20,262 nucleotides of DNA from JAKQHY01 sp034429475. GTDB taxonomy: Bacteria; Chloroflexota; Anaerolineae; B4-G1; SLSP01. The stretch is taken from assembly GCA_034429475.1 (NCBI GenBank), contig DAOUGD010000334.1, forward strand, positions 1 through 20,262, written 5' to 3'. The position numbers and the translations under genes are program-made. The notes under the pieces were generated by a model. It ran no database searches, was not told the origin of the DNA, and saw only the letters and a list, made by a program, of their open reading frames with translations. Numbering within the stretch: position 1 is the stretch's first letter; the number at the start of each line of letters is the position of its first letter. Below are positions 1-11,281 of this stretch, in pieces.

Positions 1-1131
1 GGCTTGGGTCATGAGCGCACAGATGAGGTTGTAGGTTAACAACCCGGCGGCCAGTTCTTTACGAAACAGCGCGGGAGACTTGGCGGTGAACTCGGCCAGT
101 TCCAAGCTGGTTTTGAGATGGCGGTAGTCCATCTCGACTTCCCAGCGGCGGGCATACAGGGCCATCAACTCGGCCAGGGGATACTGTTCCGGGTCGCGCA
201 AGGTGGTGAAGAGGTACAAGTCAATGGGCCGAAAGCCGTCGCGTTGCAGCCGCGCATAGAGCAGCCGCCCCGGTAGGGGTGTCCGCGGCAAGTCGGGTTC
301 GACCTGCGCCTTGGGTTGCGGCGTCCAGGCGACCGGGTAGTCGTCCCCGCTGTGGAGCGTGCCCGGCAACTGGAGGGACGCGAACAGCAGCCGGGCCGTG
401 CCCGGGTTGAGGCGCAACAGGACGTGTTGCCCCCAGGCGCGAGCCACCTGCGCCACCCGAAACGTGCCAAAGTTGCGGTCGCCCCCATAGAGACTGCCGC
501 GCGTGGGGTCTTGGGCCAGCACCGCGCGCACCAACGCCGCTTCACCGGTGGTTGTCGCGGCTTCCGCATACCCTACCACGGCTTGCGTGAACCCGCAGAA
601 AGCCGCCACCGAGCGCACGATGATCCAATAAGTGCGCCCGGTTTGGTTGGCCGCGGGGGTGTACTCGGCCAGCAACGCCGTGGTGGGCGCCAGGCGAAAG
701 GTCGTGCCATCCAGCCAGCGCAAGGCATGGCCTTTCCAGGTGGTGGTCGCGGGTTTCGGCGCGGCCTGGAGCCAGCCCAGCAACACCTGGTAGACGTGCT
801 GCAACGCGGCCTGGAGCACCGCCAACGGCAAGCGGTTGCGCCCTTGCACATACGCCGACGTGCTTTCGGAGATCAGCCGCCGCGAGAGCGGCCCCGCGGT
901 GGGATGCACCGGCGCCAGGCCATCCGCCGCCCCCGTGTGGAAGTGACTCACCACCGCATCACACGTGTGGTCGGCGTTCAGCCGTTGGAAGATGAAGCCC
1001 CACAGGATCACCAGCGGGGTCAACAGCCGCCAGTACAATGTGACATGCGCCGCTTTGACCCAACCCCGTACCAGGGACTGGGGCAGCAGGTCTTGATAGA
1101 CGGATAACAACTCTTCCGCACTGGGCCGCAC
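1..1131 (-). CDS. IS4-type DDE transposase, 3' end outside window
   Basis: This frame reads without interruption for 377 codons from a GTG at 1129-1131 to the window edge. The protein has the features of an IS4-superfamily DDE transposase, which cuts and joins the ends of its own insertion sequence. Visible catalytic candidates are D141 (WLDGTTFRL), D218 (SLYGGDRNFGTF) and E333 in the YREK signature Y-x2-R-x3-E-x6-K (Y326, R329, E333, K340 in LYARRWEVEMDYRHLK). An in-frame TAG lies just upstream, and GGAGGT precedes the GTG by about 13 bases, so the start is reasonable but not certain. The family is usually about 400-450 residues, so only a short C-terminal piece should be missing. No frameshift is seen in the visible part. 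The far end of the element is outside the window, so terminal inverted repeats and target duplication cannot be confirmed. Confidence 0.88.
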   Translation of the reverse strand, partial: MRPSAEELLSVYQDLLPQSLVRGWVKAAHVTLYWRLLTPLVILWGFIFQRLNADHTCDAVVSHFHTGAADGLAPVHPTAGPLSRRLISESTSAYVQGRNRLPLAVLQAALQHVYQVLLGWLQAAPKPATTTWKGHALRWLDGTTFRLAPTTALLAEYTPAANQTGRTYWIIVRSVAAFCGFTQAVVGYAEAATTTGEAALVRAVLAQDPTRGSLYGGDRNFGTFRVAQVARAWGQHVLLRLNPGTARLLFASLQLPGTLHSGDDYPVAWTPQPKAQVEPDLPRTPLPGRLLYARLQRDGFRPIDLYLFTTLRDPEQYPLAELMALYARRWEVEMDYRHLKTSLELAEFTAKSPALFRKELAAGLLTYNLICALMTQA

Positions 1132-1247
1132 TACTCCATCATCTACCTCCTACTCCGACAGAATGGACACCCGTTACGGATAAGTGTCGCCGTGTTTGGA
1201 CGCAGCGCAAGCCCACCGGGAGACCCCTGACTTTCTTAGTAGCATTA

Positions 1248-1297
1248 GGCTAAAGCCGGGCCTTTCACCGGTGAGTACGTATCCACCGGCTTCAGCC
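1248..1297. repeat. Hairpin repeat beside the transposase gene
   Basis: GGCTAAAGCCGG (1248-1259) and CCGGCTTCAGCC (1286-1297) are inverted copies with one mismatch. An inner pair, CCGGTG and CACCGG, lies between them. The 14-mer AGCCGGGCCTTTCA also occurs twice in direct orientation, at about 1254 and 1293. The second direct copy covers the stop codon of the neighbouring kinase-pyrophosphorylase gene (1305-1307). It may be an interspersed palindromic repeat, a terminator for either flanking gene, or part of the insertion sequence end. The sequence alone does not decide between these. Confidence 0.55.
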
Positions 1298-1304
1298 GGG
1301 CCTT

Positions 1305-5698
<4,394 letters not shown>

Positions 5699-5712
5699 AG
5701 GTTCCTCCGTTT

Positions 5713-5838
5713 AGGTTTTGGGTTTTGGGTTATGGGTGCTGAGTGCTGAGTGCTGAGTGCTGAGGACTGAGTGCGCTGATCCGCTGATCCGCAACTCGCA
5801 ACTCCTCACTCCTCACTCCTCACTCGCAACTCGCTACT
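5713..5838. repeat. Intergenic chain of heptanucleotide repeats
   Basis: Blocks in order are GTTTTGG-type units, about five GTGCTGA-type units, two GCTGATCC units, GCAACTC units and CCTCACT units. They fill nearly all of the 135-bp gap between the GalU-like gene and the CHAT gene. The stop codon of the CHAT gene (5834-5836) lies in the last unit. No promoter or Shine-Dalgarno is visible within the tract apart from GGAGG at about 5704-5708, which belongs to the GalU-like gene. Confidence 0.85.
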
Positions 5839-8800
5839 CTTCATTCTGCCGCGCAATAATCTCCTCAATCGTCCAATAAAACGCCTGCTCCAACTCAGGG
5901 CTGAGGGCGGCGGGACGATTTTGGAGGCGGGTCAGGGTGGCGGCGTCGCCGATGACGCGCAGCGCTTCCAGGGCTTTGCGCTGGAGCAGTTGCGCATCGG
6001 GTGGCAGGGGCGGCGCGTCTCCCGGCAGGTTCAGACTGGAGAAGTCGCCCAGGGCGATGTCCTCGAAGCGTCTTTTACTCTGTACGTCGTACAGCCAGCC
6101 CAGGGATTGCAGCGCCAGTCCTTTGAGTGAAATGTCGGGGATTTCGCGCAGGCAGGTGTAGAGGAAGGCGCGCGCGACGGGGTCCTGGATGCAGACTTTG
6201 CCGATGAGGTAGGCCAGCATCGGATACCAGGGCGTCGGGTCGGGCGTCTGCGCCGGGTCGAGGAGCGGCAGCACGATCTGTTGGGCGACGGCATTGGCGT
6301 CGAGCAAACTCAGGCCGGTGATGATATTGCGACGCGGCACAGCGTTAAGTTGGGGCGTTTTAAACTGCCTGACGAGAATTTCGACGGCGCGCTTCGTTTT
6401 GAGATCGCCGAGCGCAAAGGCGGCAATCGCTTGACTTTCCACATCCTGGTCAGCCTGGAATAAGAAGGGAATCAGGGCGTCCACATCCTGCCTGGCCCAC
6501 AGATTGAGGACCTGGGCCAGTTGCGGCGCGCGGTTGGCGATGGGGACGTAAGGCGGCGCCGTCATCTGCCGCAGCGCCAGCACAGCGGCCAGGCGAATAC
6601 TGTTGTAGTCGTAGTCGCTATCGCTGATGGGCGGCGGCGCGGCCTGCGGATAGGCGATGTCCATCAGGGCGGTGAGCGCCGCCGGGGCCTGCAATTGCGC
6701 CAGAGCTTGAATGATACGCACGCGGCGCGCCGGGCGCGGGTCGGCGCCGTAGCGCAGCCGCCAGAGCAGGATGTTGGCGATGTAGTTGAGCAGTTGCGGG
6801 TCCAAATTGGCCTGACGGGCGTGTTCCTGGATACAGCGGGCGGCCAGAAAGATTTGTTCGCCTTCGCCGAGCGGCACGCCGTAGAGAATTTGCCGGATCA
6901 AGAGGCCCGGATCGGCCATCATCCCGCCGAGCAGAACGAGCGATTCCTCCCACCACCGGTAGCGGGTGTAGCGGCCCAGCGTCGCCGTGATGTCGTCCAA
7001 CTGCGCGGCCAGATCGTCGCGGTGCGCGAGGGCGCAAGCGAAGCCGTAAGCGCGGAGGATCGGACGGCTGAAGCACACGGACTCGTCGCCGATGGGTTGC
7101 AGCAGTTCGTAGGCGATGAGCTGCTGGTAGAACTCTTCCAGATCATACCCCCGCGTCCCCCGCACCTGCGCCATGATGGCAAAAGCTTCACTCACCGGAA
7201 AGGCGATTTGCCGTCGCATTTGCATTTTCCACGCCAGCGCGGTGAGCGTCTCGGTAGCCTTGGCGCGCATCCCGCGATCCGAGGCGATTTCCGCAATCCG
7301 GTCGGTCACGATGCCGCGCAACACCTGGCCGCGCGATTGCGGCGGCGCACCCTGTTGGGTCTGCTTGAGCATTTCAAAGAGCAGCCAGGGCATGGCGGCC
7401 AGATCGAAAAGCTGCGCCCGCTCCAGGGCGGCATACAACGCCGGGCCGGCCGGGTCTTTGAGGGTCTGTGTGAGGAAGCGTTGGAGGTTGCGGCGTGAAA
7501 TTAACTGCATGACCAACACGTCGCTGATAAAAAGGCCGCCGGTCGCCAGGGTCGTCGGCCCGACGGCAAGGATGTACTCGTGGCGCGAGTTCTCCATGAT
7601 GAACTGGTTCAACGCCTCCCACGCGCGGCGGCGGACATGGTCGGGCAGGCCGTCGCTGCCGTCCACCATGACCCGCAGGACGGGGCCGCTCTGCGCGCGC
7701 AGAAGGTCGGCGAAGGGCTGTCCCGCAACATCTTTCCAGAAAGGCTGCATCGCCTGCTCGATCATGGCCTGAATTTCCTGGCTGCCCAGGCGCAGCGTCG
7801 GGGAGATGGTTCCCAGGTCCAAATAGACGGGGATGGTGATCGCCGTAGCGTTCTTTTCCAGGGACCTGCGCGCCGTCAACTGCCCCAAATGCCGTAACGA
7901 GACGGATTTGCCCATCCCTTCGTCGCCGACGAGGGCGATGACGCTGGGGCCGTGCGGGCCGATGTCCACCTCAACTGGGTCAAAAATTTTGGCGACGGCG
8001 TCGCTCAGGTACATCGAGGGGGTGTCCAGGTGGGAAAGCGCGCGCAGGTCGTTCATATCCACCAGCCCCTTGAAGTGCTGCACTTCCACCGGCAGGTACG
8101 GCGTATCGGCTGCCAGCGGATTGTACAGCTTGTGGGCGACCATCGCGGTCAGGGCGGTGCGCACCGGGTCTTCGGTGAAAAGCTGGCCGGATTTAGGGCG
8201 CATGAACAGCACGGGGACATCCCAGCTTTGGAATTTTTGCGCGTAGAGGGCCAGCCGCGCCTGATTAAGCGCGAGGTCCACCAGGCCATGTTGCAGCAAA
8301 TAACGGTAGAAATCCTGGACAAGCTGTTGGTTGACGCTGATAGGGATGAAATCCTGCATCGCAATCACCGCGAGCGTGTCGTATTGCACCAGCTTGGGCG
8401 CGAAGCCGACGAAGGGATTGCCCTTGCCGGGATCGCGGGTCGCGCTCTGGCACGACGAAAGGAAAACGAGGTGCGGCGGCGATTGCAGGGCCTTGAGTTG
8501 TTTGGCAAATTCCGTATCGCCGGCGGGCTGCATCGCGCCGGTTTCATCCTCCAGGATCAGGGAGGCCGTTTTGGCGCGTGGACTAAAACGCCCGTGCCCC
8601 AGAAAGTGCAGGATGTGGTATGGCTGCTCGTTGAGCCGGCGCATAAGGGCAGTCAGGGTCAGCGCATCATCGCAGACCTCGCTGCCCAGGCCCGTGATGT
8701 CGGCCCGCAGATCGTCGGGCAGCGGCGTCCGCCCGTGCATCACGGTCAACGTCAGACTGCCGGACAGCAGATGCGGCTTGAGGACGCTCAACACGTTGCG

Positions 8801-9331
8801 GATTTCTTTTTCTACATCCAGGGGGGCGAGATTCTGGTCGCCCAGATCGGTGGGATTGGCAATGGCAAACAGCATCCGCCGGGGCCACTGCGAGACCGGC
8901 GGCGGATCGGCGGCGGCCAAATCGGTGACGCGGGGCGAATAGCGCGAGAGTGGCGTCGCAGCGACCGTCGTGAAGGGCATTTGCGACGGTTGGGCGAGCC
9001 GTTCCCAGTTCAGCGCGTGCAATTCCGAGGCTTTGGGGTCAATCCACAGACGTAGGCGCAGCCGCCCTTCCGTTTCCGCGCCCGCCAGTCCGGCGGCCAC
9101 GTCATACGCCTCACGGACGCGCCCGGTGAAAAGCGCGTAGAAGAGGTCGCGGCCGTAGTCCTCGGCGTTGGATTCGGCCTGCGTCAGCGCGTCTGTGTCG
9201 AGCGCCAGTTCCCCGTCGCTGAAGACGCGGTCGCCGTTCAGCGTCGCCTCGACGGGGTAAATCTCCGTCTCGTCTTTGGGGAAGATGCGGATCAACAGAT
9301 CGGTGTAACCGGATTTGGAGTTTTCGGGCAT
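5834..9331 (-). CDS. CHAT protease - NACHT-like NTPase - helical repeat STAND protein
   Basis: This 1165-residue soluble protein has three parts. Residues 1-385 are a CHAT caspase-like protease: FTGRVREAYDVA and ELHALNWERL (103-112) are typical lead-in motifs, and the dyad is H246 (HFLGHGRF) and C294 (FLSSCQSA). Residues about 415-620 are a NACHT-like STAND NTPase, with Walker A GDEGMGKS (469-476) and a Walker B-like VLRVMVDGSDGLP (551-563, D557). Residues about 680-1165 are helical and, from about 870, resemble HEAT-like repeats (for example AIAAFALGDLKTKRAVEILV, 969-988), a likely sensor. By analogy with STAND families, trigger binding would cause oligomerisation and protease activation; this role in phage defence or cell death is inference. 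AGGAGG lies about six bases before the ATG. An interspersed hairpin repeat sits immediately upstream, and a methylase gene lies 132 bp further upstream. No signal peptide or membrane segment is seen. Confidence 0.85.
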   Translation of the reverse strand: MPENSKSGYTDLLIRIFPKDETEIYPVEATLNGDRVFSDGELALDTDALTQAESNAEDYGRDLFYALFTGRVREAYDVAAGLAGAETEGRLRLRLWIDPKASELHALNWERLAQPSQMPFTTVAATPLSRYSPRVTDLAAADPPPVSQWPRRMLFAIANPTDLGDQNLAPLDVEKEIRNVLSVLKPHLLSGSLTLTVMHGRTPLPDDLRADITGLGSEVCDDALTLTALMRRLNEQPYHILHFLGHGRFSPRAKTASLILEDETGAMQPAGDTEFAKQLKALQSPPHLVFLSSCQSATRDPGKGNPFVGFAPKLVQYDTLAVIAMQDFIPISVNQQLVQDFYRYLLQHGLVDLALNQARLALYAQKFQSWDVPVLFMRPKSGQLFTEDPVRTALTAMVAHKLYNPLAADTPYLPVEVQHFKGLVDMNDLRALSHLDTPSMYLSDAVAKIFDPVEVDIGPHGPSVIALVGDEGMGKSVSLRHLGQLTARRSLEKNATAITIPVYLDLGTISPTLRLGSQEIQAMIEQAMQPFWKDVAGQPFADLLRAQSGPVLRVMVDGSDGLPDHVRRRAWEALNQFIMENSRHEYILAVGPTTLATGGLFISDVLVMQLISRRNLQRFLTQTLKDPAGPALYAALERAQLFDLAAMPWLLFEMLKQTQQGAPPQSRGQVLRGIVTDRIAEIASDRGMRAKATETLTALAWKMQMRRQIAFPVSEAFAIMAQVRGTRGYDLEEFYQQLIAYELLQPIGDESVCFSRPILRAYGFACALAHRDDLAAQLDDITATLGRYTRYRWWEESLVLLGGMMADPGLLIRQILYGVPLGEGEQIFLAARCIQEHARQANLDPQLLNYIANILLWRLRYGADPRPARRVRIIQALAQLQAPAALTALMDIAYPQAAPPPISDSDYDYNSIRLAAVLALRQMTAPPYVPIANRAPQLAQVLNLWARQDVDALIPFLFQADQDVESQAIAAFALGDLKTKRAVEILVRQFKTPQLNAVPRRNIITGLSLLDANAVAQQIVLPLLDPAQTPDPTPWYPMLAYLIGKVCIQDPVARAFLYTCLREIPDISLKGLALQSLGWLYDVQSKRRFEDIALGDFSSLNLPGDAPPLPPDAQLLQRKALEALRVIGDAATLTRLQNRPAALSPELEQAFYWTIEEIIARQNEE

Positions 9332-9346
9332 GAGAACCTCCTCAGA

Positions 9347-9412
9347 AAATAACAGGATTTACGGAATGGTAGGATTGGAAATCCGTTTCATCCGTTGAAT
9401 CCGTTGATAACA
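9347..9412 (-). repeat. 5'-leader hairpin element, copy 1 (upstream of CHAT gene)
   Basis: Read on the minus strand, the element has three ACGGAT-type repeats, then CCAATCCT, CATTCCGTAAATCCTG and TTAT, and ends about eight bases before the Shine-Dalgarno of the CHAT gene. ACGGATT units can pair with the AATCC-containing 3' arm. The same element, in the same orientation and position relative to a gene start, recurs at 12800, 15786 and 19433. Confidence 0.8.
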
Positions 9413-9445
9413 AGTTTCCGCGCTTGTCGGTGCAGTGAAATTTTT

Positions 9446-9507
9446 ACCACGAATCTTCACGAATCACCACGAATCTTTTACTTTAGATTCGTGGTGATTC
9501 GTGGTTT
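9446..9507. repeat. CACGAATC inverted repeat overlapping the methylase 3' end
   Basis: The 20-nt arms at 9457-9476 and 9485-9504 are inverted copies with one mismatch and an 8-nt loop. Each arm is made of CACGAATC-type units, and a further unit lies at 9447-9455. The stop codon and the last 14 codons of the adenine methylase gene are within it. A stem of about 19 bp could end transcription of the methylase gene; there is no clean U-tract, so this is only possible. Confidence 0.85.
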
Positions 9508-10381
9508 CATAGTTGATCGCTAATAGCTCGCTGACTTTCCCGCGTTTGTCTGGATTGGAGTTGATGGCGCGGGTGGCTTTGAGTTCAATGCAGCGAAAGT
9601 CTTTGTACAGTTCCAGAATCGAATCCACCCAGGAATTGCTCAGCATGACTTTGCACCCTCGGCGATCCAGTTCGTGCAGCACGGCGGCCAATTCTTGCTG
9701 CTCAGCGTCGCCGAAGGTGCTCGTGGTGTAACTGGTGAAGTTGGCGGTTTTGGAAACCGGCGCGTATGGCGGATCAAAGTAGAGGAAGTCGCCCGCGCGC
9801 GCCCAGTTCAGGACTTCCCGGAAATCGGCGACGGCCAGGTCCACTCCTTGCAGCGCCCGGCTTGCGTTCAACAAGTCGTCGGTGTCAAAAATGCGGGGAT
9901 TTTCGTAACGTCCCATCGGCACGTTGAAGCGTCCGGCCCGGTTGACTCGATACAGACCGTTAAAACAGGTCTTGTTCAAGTAAATCAGCCGCGCCGCCCG
10001 CTCCAACGGCGAGAGGCCTTCCGCCCTTAAAGCGCGCACTTGGTAATAGTAGGCTTTGTCGTGGCGGCTGCGGTGCTGCGTCAATAGCTCAATCAGGGCG
10101 GCAACTTCATCACGCACTATGATATAGCCATTCACTAATTCTGCATTGCTGTCGGTCAGGCGCGCGCCGGTGAAGTGCAGCGCCCCCGTTTCGCGCAGCG
10201 CAAACAACCGCCAATAGACGGCTGCGCTGCCGGTGAAGGGTTCGCCATAGCGGAAAAATTCCTGCGGGAAGAATGGGGTCATCGGCTCCAGCAATTGCGA
10301 CTTTCCCCCAGCCCATTTGAGAAAGGGCTTGGGAACGGAGGAGGCTATGGCTTGAACCGGTAAGGGTGGATTGATTGGCAT
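9464..10381 (-). CDS. Dam-like DNA adenine-N6 methyltransferase
   Basis: This 305-residue enzyme of the D12 class transfers a methyl group from S-adenosylmethionine to adenine in DNA. From the chosen start, motif I is PFLKWAGGKSQLLEP (19-33), followed by GEPFTGSAAVYW (46-57), the family motif LNKTCFNGLYRVNRAGRFNVP (135-155), the catalytic DPPY (203-206) and FTSYTTSTFGDAEQQ (215-229). The ATG at 10379-10381 is preferred because AGGTG lies four bases before it and the conserved domain begins soon after. A GTG at 10475-10477 would add 32 residues but directly follows a stop codon and has no visible Shine-Dalgarno. Target specificity (GATC in true Dam enzymes) cannot be read from sequence. No partner restriction gene is recognised beside it, apart from the general HNH protein upstream. 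The last 14 residues, ETTNHHESKVKDSW, are encoded by an inverted repeat rather than by typical family sequence. Confidence 0.9.
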   Translation of the reverse strand: MPINPPLPVQAIASSVPKPFLKWAGGKSQLLEPMTPFFPQEFFRYGEPFTGSAAVYWRLFALRETGALHFTGARLTDSNAELVNGYIIVRDEVAALIELLTQHRSRHDKAYYYQVRALRAEGLSPLERAARLIYLNKTCFNGLYRVNRAGRFNVPMGRYENPRIFDTDDLLNASRALQGVDLAVADFREVLNWARAGDFLYFDPPYAPVSKTANFTSYTTSTFGDAEQQELAAVLHELDRRGCKVMLSNSWVDSILELYKDFRCIELKATRAINSNPDKRGKVSELLAINYETTNHHESKVKDSW

Positions 10382-10480
10382 ATTACACCTGGTTGACGCC
10401 ATTATCGCCTGAAATGGCGGGTTTTGCAACCAATCTTCGCGTGGAATGTGAAACGTGATGATCTTATGGCGTAACACCTA

Positions 10481-10517
10481 AACAAAAATCGCGGAGGTTC
10501 GCTCCGCGATTTTTGTT
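10481..10517 (-). terminator. Intrinsic terminator after the HNH gene
   Basis: AACAAAAATCGCGGAG (10481-10496) and its reverse complement (10502-10517) form a perfect 16-bp stem with a 5-nt loop. On the minus strand the 3' arm ends in ATTTTTGTT, providing the U-rich tail. It lies 11 bp beyond the stop codon of the HNH gene and separates it from the methylase gene, which implies the latter has its own promoter or depends on read-through. Confidence 0.88.
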
Positions 10518-10528
10518 GTTTTACTCAC

Positions 10529-11053
10529 TTACCCCACTTCGAGATACGTCTTCCACGCTGCCGGGATTTCACCGGACGCCACCAGGTAGGTGACGCGCGG
10601 GGTCTTCGGCTCCCAGAGCAGCTTCATGCTCGCCTCGTGCGGCGTGCGGTTGGCCTTGCGCTGGTTGCACACGGCGCACGCGCAGACGGTGTTGCCCCAG
10701 GTGTTCTTCCCGCCCTTGCTCACGGGGATAACGTGATCCACCGAAAAATCTCCCCTTTCCAGCACGCTTCCATGCCGGTAATCGCCGACCTGGATGCCGC
10801 AGTAGGCGCAGGTGTACCGGTCGCGCCGCAACACAGCCTTGCGGCTCCACACCATCGAGCGGTGCGGCACATTGACGTAGCGGCGCAGGCGGATCACTTT
10901 GGGAATGTACAGGATGTGGGATGCGGCCTTCAGTTCTAACGCTTCCTCACAGGCAGCCTCGACCCGCCCGCGCATCAACAACGATAGCGCGCGCTTGTGG
11001 GTGATGACACCCAGCGGCTCGTAGCTCATATTCAACAACAACACGCTGGCCAT
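10529..11053 (-). CDS. HNH endonuclease family protein
   Basis: This 174-residue protein has a complete zinc-supported HNH core: CAYC (C82, C85), the metal-binding SVDHVIPVSKGG (104-115, D106 and H107), NTWGNTVCACAVCNQRKANR (117-136), with N121 and the second zinc pair C126/C129. The N-terminal MASVLLLNMSYEPLGVITHKRA is typical of a small HNH family common in Chloroflexota, cyanobacteria and actinobacteria. Family members are predicted DNA nucleases, but most have no assigned role. AGGAG is seven bases before the ATG. A strong terminator follows, and 228 bp separate it from the upstream xylulokinase gene, so it is probably a single-gene unit. There is no evidence that it is the restriction partner of the neighbouring methylase. 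Confidence 0.88.
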   Translation of the reverse strand: MASVLLLNMSYEPLGVITHKRALSLLMRGRVEAACEEALELKAASHILYIPKVIRLRRYVNVPHRSMVWSRKAVLRRDRYTCAYCGIQVGDYRHGSVLERGDFSVDHVIPVSKGGKNTWGNTVCACAVCNQRKANRTPHEASMKLLWEPKTPRVTYLVASGEIPAAWKTYLEVG

Positions 11054-11084
11054 GGGACGACTCCTGCGACTGCCTGCTCCTAAA

Positions 11085-11150
11085 GGGACTGTTTCTCACC
11101 CTTCATCCTTTCTTATTTTATATCACAACTTTACATAATTGGCTAATGGA
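11085..11150 (-). promoter_or_regulatory. Possible promoter of the HNH gene
   Basis: The AT-rich stretch upstream of the HNH gene contains, on the minus strand, GATATAAAAT (a -10-like TATAAA at about 11115-11120) with a weak TTAGCC about 18 bases further upstream. The -35 match is poor (three of six). The call rests mainly on the local drop in GC and on the lack of any other gene start nearby. Confidence 0.3.
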
Positions 11151-11190
11151 GTGTTAATATCAGGTTATGGCTGTATTAAATCGTAAAAAA

Positions 11191-11232
11191 TTACGAATTA
11201 CGAATTACGAATTACGAATTACGAATTACGAA
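11191..11232. repeat. TTACGAA heptanucleotide tandem repeat
   Basis: Six exact tandem copies of TTACGAA lie between the HNH gene and the end of the xylulokinase gene. It has the same unit length as the other tandem repeats in the window, but a different unit sequence. Confidence 0.92.
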
Positions 11233-11258
11233 TCACAACTCCGCAAGTTATATCGTTG

Positions 11259-11278
11259 CGTACCCCTCCTGGGGTACG
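11259..11278. terminator. Possible hairpin terminator after xylulokinase gene
   Basis: CGTACCCC (11259-11266) and GGGGTACG (11271-11278) form a perfect 8-bp stem with a TCCT loop directly after the xylB stop codon (11282-11284). No U-tract follows on the minus strand, so it may instead be a 3'-end stabiliser or an unrelated small palindrome. Confidence 0.4.
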
Positions 11279-11281
11279 TCG

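Noticed and set aside
165..1107. Shorter open frames in the transposase region (minus 165-569 and 573-851; plus 316-1107)
   Set aside because: They are arginine- or glutamine-rich shadows. The continuous minus-strand frame from 1131 has the DDE and YREK motifs, so the transposase is not frameshifted in the visible part.
1132..1304. Terminal inverted repeat of the insertion sequence
   Set aside because: The other end of the element is outside the window, so no inverted repeat or target duplication can be matched.
9464..11053. Type II restriction-modification pair
   Set aside because: The HNH protein belongs to a widespread general family, and a strong intrinsic terminator separates it from the methylase gene, so the pairing is not supported.
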